Of a DNA stretch of 13,190 bases, positions 7,733 to 13,190 are shown one piece after another (the stretch's first letter is position 1; every line of letters begins with the position of its first letter). Below the pieces are notes generated by a model. The model did not search any database and had not been told where the DNA came from. It was given only the letters and a program-made list of their open reading frames with translations. Origin of the DNA: Youngiibacter multivorans (GTDB lineage Bacteria; Bacillota; Clostridia; Clostridiales; Clostridiaceae); NCBI RefSeq assembly GCF_017873395.1, contig NZ_JAGGKC010000047.1:1-13190 (forward strand). The letters run 5' to 3'. The position numbers and the translations under genes are program-made.

Positions 7733-10700
7733 ATGTTCGGAATAAGTATTGGATTCAAGCCTGTATCGGGAGGCTCCCATGTATGGTATGAGATGGAGTT
7801 CAATATTGACTCTTCTGGTTGGCAATACCTTATGGGAACTGTAATACCAAGCGTGGCGTTCAATCAGGTTGACATATATGTAATGTACCAAAACAACCTT
7901 AACACCGCCTACTTCGATGGCATACAGCTGTACAGGGAGGAGTACGGACAGAGCTACCAGTACGATTCGAACGGAAACGTGACCTCCACCGTGGACCTTG
8001 CCAAGCAGAACACAAGCTTCGATTACAACACGCAGAATGACCTTGTGAAGTTAACAGATCCCAAGGGCAGCTTCTTCACCTACGAGTATTCAGCTGACGG
8101 GAAGAGGAGGCTGACCAAGGCCACCTCCGCTGAGAATGTGGTGTACAGCTTCGAATACGACAGCTACGGAAACCCAAGGAAGGCGAAGGTAAGCGGCGCC
8201 ACATCCTTCATGGAGTCATCATCAACTTATACCGCAAGCGGAGCATACGCAGATACAATTACCGACAGTTCAGGCAACAGCGTAAGCTATGCATACAACG
8301 AGAGCAAGGGAACACTGACAAGCGGCACAGACCCGAAGGGGAAGACAGCAACCTACAGCTATGACAGCAATACTGATGCGCTAACCGGGGTATCGAAGAC
8401 GGTTGACGGAAGCGTTGTGACAAATGGATACACATATGAGAACGACAGTCTGAAGACCATAGCACACAACGGGTTCAGCTATACCTTCGGTTATGATGCA
8501 TTGGGGAATAGCACCACCGTATCTGCAGGAAGCCAGACCCTCATAACAAACAGCTTCGACCTGAGGACTGGAAGGCTGCTTGAGTCCACCTATGGAAACG
8601 GGCACAAGGTAGCCACAGACTACGATAACCTGGACAGGGTGGCGACATACAAGGTATGGAACAGTGCGACAGGCCAGTACGAGGTGAAGTTCAGGTACGG
8701 CTATGACGCATCGGGGAACCTTGGCTACTTGGAGGATGTGGTAAACAGTGCAAGCTACAGATATGTGTATGACCTTGCAGACCGCCTTGTTAAGATATCA
8801 GGAAGCGATGGAAGCAGCCTGACAAATGGCTTTGATATCAACAACAATGTCAGTGGAATAACCGAGACGTTTGGGTCAGTTAATAACCAAGATATGGCAT
8901 ACAATCATGTCTCCAATAGTTCGTCGGTTGAAAATCCAAGCTTTATTGCCTCATATGCATTTGATGCGAACAATTCATCAAGATGTTCAAGTTATGCTAC
9001 AGATAATGAATGGATATATGTTGATCTTGGGAGCAGTAAGAGCATCGGCAGAGTGGTTCTTGATTGGGAATATGCCTATGGAAAAAGCTATGATATTCAA
9101 GTATCGAATGATGCTACTAGCTGGACTACTGTTTTCAGTACAGAAACTGGTAATGGTGGAATCGATGATATTAGTGGCCTTTCCGCAACTGGACGATATG
9201 TAAGAATGAACGGGAGGCTCAGAGGTACAATATATGGATACTCCCTTTGGAGCTTTGAAGTATACAGTGGGGACAGCGTTACTGTAAACTATGAATATGA
9301 CAATGACAACAGGCCAAAGAAGGTGACCCTGGGAAGCGGCGCATATGGCTTGACGAACTATGGCGAGTTAGGAAGGATCGATACATCAGTCATAAGTACA
9401 GGTTCAGCAACCTGGACCGTTAACTACGCCTACCATTCAGGAGTCAACGGGTCCACCACAGCAAGGGTAGCATCCGTAACCAACAATGGAAGCGCAGTGT
9501 CATACACCTATGACCAGAACGGGAACATAGAGACCATAACAGACGGGACCAAGTTCACGAAGTACTACTACAATGAGCTTAACGAGGTCATAAGGGAAGA
9601 CAATGGATATCTGAACAAATCCATAACCTATACATACGATGCCGGAGGAAACATCCTTAACAAGAAGGAGTATGCCTACACCAATGGAACACTTGGTGCA
9701 GTGCTGACCACTGTAGCCTACACCTATGGCGACACTAACTGGAAGGACAAGCTTACAGCGTATAACGGCAAGGCAATAACCTATGATGCAATAGGGAATC
9801 CACTAAACTATGACGGCTGGACCTATACCTGGGAGAATGGAAGACAGCTGAAGAGCCTAAGCAACGTTTCAACCAGCCTCAGCTTCAAGTACAACTTTGA
9901 CGGGATAAGGACAGAGAAAACTGTAAATGGAGTGACCACCAAGTACACAGTATTTGGTGACAAGGTCAGCTTCGAGACCACTGGATCGGACAAGATCCAC
10001 TACAGCTATGATGCTTCAGGGAACCTCTTCTCAATGAACATGAACGGAACAGAATACTACTACACAAGGAACGCCCAGGGGGACATCACAGGGCTTATTG
10101 ATAATGCAGGAAACCTTGTGGTCAGCTACACCTACGACACCTGGGGGAAGCTGATCTCTACAACGGGAAGTCTTGCTAGCACGATTGGAGTTAAAAATCC
10201 ATACCGCTACAGAGGATACCGCTACGACACAGAGACCGGACTTTACTATCTCCAGTCAAGGTACTACAATCCTGACTGGGGCAGGTTTGTCAATGCGGAC
10301 GATTCAGGCATTCTTGAAGTTGACCAGGACAGTCTGATTGAAAATAACCTCTTCGTCTATGCGCTGAATAATCCAGTGAACAGTATCGATGAATCAGGAT
10401 ATATCACCATTGAAATATACTTGATTGTACAGGGCATTAGTGTTGCAGTTACGGTAATATCTGCGGTTGTTCTTACAATTAATCAACGTAAAAACATTGC
10501 AGCTTGCATAAATGGTTATGTTACACAAACATATGAAAATCTTAAGTTTGTAAGTCAACTGTTCGCACGAACCTATTCAATTTTATATACTAAATCTAAA
10601 GGTAAAACAAATCAAAAAGATACAGGATTGATTGGCGTATCTGATGAAGAGATAGCGAGAGCTTTAGATGACAAGAGTATTTCAAAGAAGAGAAGTCACG

Positions 10701-10741
10701 ACTTCAGAAAGAACAAAAAGCACGAAAACAACGTAATGTAA
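7733..10741 (+). CDS. Orphan RHS cassette, N-terminally truncated, alternative toxin
   Basis: This open frame of 1002 codons begins in the middle of a carbohydrate-binding module: residues 1-65 align with the second half of the upstream protein's second module and reach YFDGIQL. It then has YD repeats (about 66-378), an inserted F5/8 type C domain (about 379-519), more YD repeats (about 520-830) and the core end ETGLYY, RYYNPDWGRFVNAD and NNPVNSIDESG. The C-terminus is unrelated to that of the upstream gene: a hydrophobic, probably membrane-spanning segment at about 892-914, then a charged tail beginning TGLIGVSDEEIARAL. There is no signal peptide and no ribosome binding site before ATG 7733, and TAA immediately precedes that ATG. 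It is therefore probably a silent donor cassette rather than an expressed gene. The last 17 residues appear out of frame because of a one-base deletion near 10685-10693. I do not recognise the toxin family. Confidence 0.75.
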   Translation: MFGISIGFKPVSGGSHVWYEMEFNIDSSGWQYLMGTVIPSVAFNQVDIYVMYQNNLNTAYFDGIQLYREEYGQSYQYDSNGNVTSTVDLAKQNTSFDYNTQNDLVKLTDPKGSFFTYEYSADGKRRLTKATSAENVVYSFEYDSYGNPRKAKVSGATSFMESSSTYTASGAYADTITDSSGNSVSYAYNESKGTLTSGTDPKGKTATYSYDSNTDALTGVSKTVDGSVVTNGYTYENDSLKTIAHNGFSYTFGYDALGNSTTVSAGSQTLITNSFDLRTGRLLESTYGNGHKVATDYDNLDRVATYKVWNSATGQYEVKFRYGYDASGNLGYLEDVVNSASYRYVYDLADRLVKISGSDGSSLTNGFDINNNVSGITETFGSVNNQDMAYNHVSNSSSVENPSFIASYAFDANNSSRCSSYATDNEWIYVDLGSSKSIGRVVLDWEYAYGKSYDIQVSNDATSWTTVFSTETGNGGIDDISGLSATGRYVRMNGRLRGTIYGYSLWSFEVYSGDSVTVNYEYDNDNRPKKVTLGSGAYGLTNYGELGRIDTSVISTGSATWTVNYAYHSGVNGSTTARVASVTNNGSAVSYTYDQNGNIETITDGTKFTKYYYNELNEVIREDNGYLNKSITYTYDAGGNILNKKEYAYTNGTLGAVLTTVAYTYGDTNWKDKLTAYNGKAITYDAIGNPLNYDGWTYTWENGRQLKSLSNVSTSLSFKYNFDGIRTEKTVNGVTTKYTVFGDKVSFETTGSDKIHYSYDASGNLFSMNMNGTEYYYTRNAQGDITGLIDNAGNLVVSYTYDTWGKLISTTGSLASTIGVKNPYRYRGYRYDTETGLYYLQSRYYNPDWGRFVNADDSGILEVDQDSLIENNLFVYALNNPVNSIDESGYITIEIYLIVQGISVAVTVISAVVLTINQRKNIAACINGYVTQTYENLKFVSQLFARTYSILYTKSKGKTNQKDTGLIGVSDEEIARALDDKSISKKRSHDFRKNKKHENNVM
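7901..8868 (+). repeat. Direct repeat A, downstream copy
   Basis: This is the second copy of 4495-5462. Its first 390 or so bases are almost identical to the upstream copy, while later bases show synonymous and a few coding changes (for example V to G in TSVTDPKG). The copy ends where the discoidin insertion begins. Confidence 0.9.
8869..9289 (+). other. F5/8 type C (discoidin) domain inserted in the YD shell
   Basis: Between repeats A and B the upstream gene has only a 28-base link (5463-5490), whereas this cassette has 421 bases encoding about 140 residues. Family landmarks are ASYAFDANNSSRCSSYAT, then EWIYVDLGSSKSIGRVVLDW, YDIQVSNDATSW, ATGRYVRM, and a closing GYSLWSFEVY. This is the jelly-roll fold that binds carbohydrate or other ligands on secreted proteins. 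Its DNA is more AT-rich than the flanking RHS core, suggesting separate acquisition. It is in frame on both sides. It could sit as a loop outside the RHS shell and change surface binding. The domain call is strong, while the ligand is unknown. Confidence 0.85.
9290..10249 (+). repeat. Direct repeat B, downstream copy
   Basis: This is the second copy of 5491-6450, with no net indel and clearly more divergence than repeat A. Together with copy A it provides about 1.9 kb of homology for recombination with the secreted RHS gene. Confidence 0.88.
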
Positions 10742-10773
10742 AGAAGAGAAAAAATTATAATCAAAGTAAATAA
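10685..10773 (+). other. Frameshifted true C-terminus of the orphan toxin
   Basis: In the annotated frame the toxin ends RSHDFRKNKKHENNVM at 10741. If one base is restored within AAGAAGAGAAG (about 10685-10695), the next frame reads SKKEKSRLQKEQKARK, then QRNVKKRKN, and stops at TAA 10771-10773, giving about 1013 aa. That basic, Glu/Lys/Gln/Arg-rich helix continues the style of DEEIARALDDKSISKK immediately before, and resembles tails I recall from RHS toxins. A one-base deletion is therefore the best reading: a disabling mutation or a sequencing error. Confidence 0.6.
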
Positions 10774-10828
10774 GCGTTCAAGTAAAATAGTATTATTAAA
10801 TCAATGATGTTTCATAGGAGGGGTCTAT

Positions 10829-11482
10829 TTGAAGTATGAAGAAAAAGAAAAGTATCTAATAGAGTTAATAGAGGGAAATCAATCAGAATTTGATTTTGAA
10901 ATGATTAAATTGCTATCAAAAGATAAAGATAATCAAATTAGATACTTAGTTGCAGAAGCCGTTGGTAATTTAGAACAACCGAAACTGGGAGAAATTCTGT
11001 ATTAACTTCTGTACGATTCAAGTTATTTGGTGAGAATTCAAGCAATTCAGTCGATTCCGGATAAAATCGATTCAAAATTATGGGAAAAGATAAAAGATAT
11101 GAGCCAAAAAGATAAGAATTATCTCGTAAGGGGATATGCGTTAGGAGCATATTCAAATTATGTTGAATTTTCTGATATTACGAGCATGAGGGAGTTTGTG
11201 TTTGATCGTCTTGATAAAGAAAAATACGGTTTCAATAAAATTTTTGCATATTCATCATTATATATGCTAGGTGATGAACGAAGCATTTACCCTTTGATAA
11301 GGATGTTTGATTCGAAAAATTATAGAAATAAATGTGCTGTATTGAATTCTCTTCTAGATATTTTAAATGAAAAAAATAAAGATATAATAAAACAATTTGT
11401 TGATAAAAAAAACAAAAATAAATTTCCAAATTCAATTCAGCCATTATTCGATGAACTAGTGGAAGAACTTGCAAAATTGTGA
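10829..11482 (+). pseudogene. HEAT-repeat immunity protein gene with in-frame stop
   Basis: TTG at 10829 has an excellent AGGAGG (10816-10821) 7 bases upstream. The frame runs 58 codons to TAA at 11003-11005, then continues open in the same frame to the TGA ending at 11482, a total of 217 codons. Both halves look like one alpha-solenoid: QIRYLVAEAVGNL before the stop; then YLVRIQAIQSIP, YLVRGYALGAYSNYV and FAYSSLYMLGDERSIYPLI after it. These are HEAT-type helical repeats, a scaffold often used by immunity proteins. The position directly after the orphan RHS toxin suggests it is that toxin's cognate immunity protein. The stop falls within EILY-stop-LLYDSSYLVR, so a single substitution (for example CAA or GAA to TAA) explains it. 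A shorter product from GTG 11027 is possible but has no ribosome binding site and lacks the first repeats. Confidence 0.7.
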
Positions 11483-11498
11483 TATTGATTGACGTGCC

Positions 11499-11774
11499 AA
11501 AACACATACCTATGGCGACACAAGCTGGAAGGACAAGCTTACAGCCTACAATGGAAAGGCCATCTCCTATGACGCCATAGGGAATCCACTAAACTATGAC
11601 GGCTGGACCTATACCTGGGAAAATGGCAGGCAGCTTAAGAGCTTGAGCAACGCTTCAACCAGCCTAAGCTTCAAGTACAACTCTGACGGGATAAGGACAG
11701 AGAAGACAGTGAACGGCGTCACCACAAAGTACACCCTCTTTGGAGACAAAGTTTCCTTCGAGACCACAGGTTAA
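11499..11774 (+). pseudogene. Third RHS core fragment
   Basis: Bases 11508-11770 align without net gap to 5923-6185 of the upstream RHS gene (offset 5585). They translate in one open frame from THTYGDTSWKDKL through YDGWTYTWENGRQL and TKYTLFGDKVSFETTG. The frame then meets TAA TGA TAG, three consecutive stops at 11772-11780. There is no start, no N-terminus, no core end and no toxin, so it is a relic of a third RHS cassette. Its substitutions match the first copy in some stretches and the second in others. It joins the end of the HEAT immunity gene at about 11490-11505. Confidence 0.85.
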
Positions 11775-11864
11775 TGATAGGGCTATGACTCACATCCCCC
11801 TTACAATTTCTAACTTAAGTAAGCTAATTAATTAATAGCCTAATAAAATAAAAGGGGGCTTATT

Positions 11865-12239
11865 ATGGAAATAATAGAAGTAACCAACAGATTATGGGAT
11901 TTAAGGGTGATTGGGTTTTTGTATGACCCTATACAAGGAGTCGCTGAAATAAAGCTTGAAGATGATATAGTACATGTGATTAAATTTACAAATATAAAAT
12001 CTTTAGTATTCAATCAAAATCCTTCAGATTATTATAAGAAAGACTACACTTATTTTGAACTTAATGAGATTTTCTTTGAGATAAGAAATTTAAAGGTATA
12101 TAAAAATAATAAGGTAATTTTGAATATGAAGTTTAATATTATACTTGAATTAACATTGTCCACAGTCTTAATATTAGCCGAAAAGATTGAAATTGATAAT
12201 GTGATATTTGATATTCAAAGAGGTTCCTTTGTTCTCTGA
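11865..12239 (+). CDS. Hypothetical protein, possible orphan immunity protein
   Basis: This is a 124-aa protein of unknown family. ATG 11865 has GGGGG (11854-11858) 6 bases upstream. It has no signal peptide. The sequence alternates hydrophobic strands and charged turns (VAEIKLEDDIVHVIKF, FFEIRNLKVYKNNKVI, AEKIEIDNVIFDI), so it is probably a small beta-rich or alpha/beta cytoplasmic protein. The stretch FNIILELTLSTVLILAE (about residues 90-106) is hydrophobic but reads more like buried strands than a membrane span. It lies just after the RHS core relic, whose toxin is missing, and has the same AT-rich composition as the other immunity genes. An immunity protein left behind when its toxin was deleted is the simplest reading, from context only. 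The 90 bases before it contain no clear promoter. Confidence 0.6.
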   Translation: MEIIEVTNRLWDLRVIGFLYDPIQGVAEIKLEDDIVHVIKFTNIKSLVFNQNPSDYYKKDYTYFELNEIFFEIRNLKVYKNNKVILNMKFNIILELTLSTVLILAEKIEIDNVIFDIQRGSFVL

Positions 12240-12313
12240 TTAATGGGTGGGGGATGGGATGAAGAACCCACAGAAATCCGAAGCGAATAAATGAGACGAA
12301 AGTAAACCTATGA

Positions 12314-12427
12314 CTCTTCCAGTTATTGTTGCAAACGACAGATGGATTTACAGGTGAAATCTCCGATCTTGTGACACAATCGCAGGAGGTTACACATGAG
12401 TCAGTATTAAGGAGGATGAGAAAATGA
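12314..12427 (+). other. Open frame overlapping the next gene by ATGA, possible toxin tail remnant
   Basis: The stretch 12240-12423 has no complete gene. From 12314 one frame is open for 37 codons, reads TDGFTGEISDLVTQSQEV then THESVLRRMRK, and ends in TGA at 12425-12427. This overlaps the following ATG as ATGA, the same coupling seen between the intact toxin and its immunity gene. It has no start codon of its own with a ribosome binding site, and a stop lies just before it at 12311. It may be the last residues of a lost toxin, or chance. Confidence 0.3.
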
Positions 12428-12861
12428 TGGATGCCCATATGGCCTTGGATGTTTTAAATGAAATGTTGAATGAGTCAGGTTTTGATTTTGACAATCCTAA
12501 TCCGAAATTAGCATGGGATGTTTTTAAGGAGTTTTCGAATATCAAGGTTGACGTATCTGATGATGCTCTTTTATTTCAATGTGGGGAATATGATCATACA
12601 GGAGAAACCTTATTCCACTTCGAGCTTGTCAGGCAGTTTAGTTTTGAGGTGGACGAAGAATATGACCATATGGAACAATTAAGGCTTACCATATACTATA
12701 AACCTAATGAAGAATTAAAAGGGTTAGATAAGACCGTATGGACCTATGATTATAACTCCAAGGATGAATTCTTCAATGAACTGGAAAAAATAGATTCTAT
12801 TAGAATACCTTTGGAGAAATACGTGCCTTTTGCAGCAGAAACGGATCAGGAAGAAATATAG
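12424..12861 (+). CDS. Hypothetical acidic protein, possible orphan immunity protein
   Basis: This is a 145-aa acidic protein, cytoplasmic by appearance. AAGGAGG at 12409-12415 lies 8 bases before ATG 12424, and a second ATG follows at 12427. Visible blocks are NPKLAWDVFKEFSNIKVD, then DALLFQCGEYDHTGETLFHF, FVRQ-like LVRQFSFEVDEEYDHM, and KTVWTYDYNSKDEFFNELE. I believe this belongs to a family of uncharacterised Bacillota proteins seen near polymorphic toxin loci, but I cannot name it. Strong acidity and abundant aromatic residues are common in immunity proteins that cover basic nuclease surfaces. It is the last of three or four candidate immunity genes in tandem here. No terminator is obvious after it. 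Confidence 0.65.
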   Translation: MMDAHMALDVLNEMLNESGFDFDNPNPKLAWDVFKEFSNIKVDVSDDALLFQCGEYDHTGETLFHFELVRQFSFEVDEEYDHMEQLRLTIYYKPNEELKGLDKTVWTYDYNSKDEFFNELEKIDSIRIPLEKYVPFAAETDQEEI

Positions 12862-13179
12862 TCATGTCTCCAAAATGTATCTTTCAAGAAATGCATCTAC
12901 TTCTACGGAGAAGGAACTGGCTCAGAATGGAATCTCTTTTTAAAGTTATTTTGGATTCCAGTATTTCGCTTAAAACTGATAGTTAAATTAGCCGAAATGA
13001 TTCTTAAATGGCAAGGGGGGGTACTATTACGCAGAATTCAATTTTGCGTGTTAGTATCTCCTTGTTGCCTAAACACACATTGAGACAGTGATACTCCGTA
13101 AGCGGAAATTGTACAGCACATAGCAGCCAAACAAGTGTTTTGAGATAATCAAACCATCAATACGAGTGGAGTGATTATC
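12862..13179. other. Non-coding stretch with inverted repeats
   Basis: No gene is supported here. An imperfect 12-bp inverted repeat, TACTATTACGCA (13022-13033) against TGCGTGTTAGTA (13045-13056), encloses an 11-base loop. CCGTAAGCGG occurs at about 13096-13105; GTAAGCG resembles the ends of IS66-type elements, but no partner end is in view. GATAATC (13144-13150) and GATTATC (13173-13179) form an inverted repeat ending exactly at the next start codon. A frame continuing past the stop of the previous gene stays open for 73 codons to 13081, without a credible start. Confidence 0.4.
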
Positions 13180-13190
13180 ATGCCGTCATC
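13180..13190 (+). CDS. Start of a gene cut by the window end
   Basis: ATG at 13180 follows GGAG (13168-13171) by 8 bases and reads Met-Pro-Ser before the window ends. The spacing is good, and nothing else is known about the product. The nearby GTAAGCG motif would fit a transposon gene, but this is a guess. Confidence 0.3.

Noticed and set aside
10685..10700. Programmed frameshifting in the orphan toxin
   Set aside because: AAGAAGAGAAG is not a recognised slippery heptamer, and there is no evident downstream stem-loop. A mutation or sequencing error is more likely.
11027..11482. Separate 151-aa gene starting at GTG 11027
   Set aside because: It is in the same frame as the 58 codons from TTG 10829, which has a perfect ribosome binding site. 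Both halves share HEAT-like repeats, so one gene with a stop is simpler.
11781..11840. GGCTAT/ATAGCC inverted repeat before the 124-aa gene
   Set aside because: The arms are only 6 bp and about 50 bases apart, which is expected by chance.
12396..12410. Four-codon mini-ORF (MSQY) with AGGAGG upstream, as a leader peptide
   Set aside because: It is very short, with no attenuator structure or regulatory codons, and it lies inside another plausible open frame.
1..13190. CRISPR arrays, tRNA or rRNA genes
   Set aside because: No short regularly spaced repeats, cloverleaf or rRNA-like sequence was seen. The repeated sequence is all RHS coding DNA.

Overview
The window looks like an accessory island of a Gram-positive Bacillota, most likely a clostridium. 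The reasons are AT-rich short genes with strong AGGAGG-type ribosome binding sites, several TTG starts, heavy AGG/AGA arginine use, and a secreted DNRLRE/YD-repeat RHS protein of the kind common in Clostridia. The species cannot be named from this sequence.

Layout. Bases 1-500 hold a small membrane protein gene and several inverted repeats. Bases about 590-1117 are a junk junction of two broken mobile-element genes: an IS21-type IstA scrap on the minus strand and the C-terminal zinc-ribbon part of a large serine recombinase on the plus strand. Bases 1210-7179 encode a full-length secreted RHS polymorphic toxin of 1989 aa. In order it has a signal peptide, a DNRLRE domain, YD repeats, two carbohydrate-binding-like modules, more YD repeats, the RHS core end, a Gly/Ala-rich pretoxin stretch and a short C-terminal toxin I do not recognise. 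Its presumed immunity gene (7176-7685) overlaps it by ATGA.

From 7733 the locus becomes a tail of displaced RHS cassettes. The first (7733-10741) has no signal peptide or N-terminal half. It repeats about 2 kb of the upstream gene, but carries an inserted F5/8 type C (discoidin) domain and a different C-terminal toxin. That toxin has a one-base frameshift near its end, and the HEAT-repeat immunity gene after it (10829-11482) has an in-frame TAA, so the pair seems to have decayed together. A third, 270-bp RHS scrap (11499-11774) follows, then two small genes (11865-12239 and 12424-12861) best read as orphan immunity genes. The last 330 bases hold inverted repeats and the first codons of a gene running off the window.

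How it works together: the upstream gene is the only one that can be secreted. The two long direct repeats are in register with its reading frame, so recombination could delete 3.4-3.8 kb and fuse the secreted N-terminus to the downstream toxin. The downstream immunity genes would protect against toxins of kin or against such switched variants. This cassette logic is known for Rhs/CdiA/WapA loci. The specific toxin and immunity families, the discoidin insertion and the paired decay are the parts worth a closer look.
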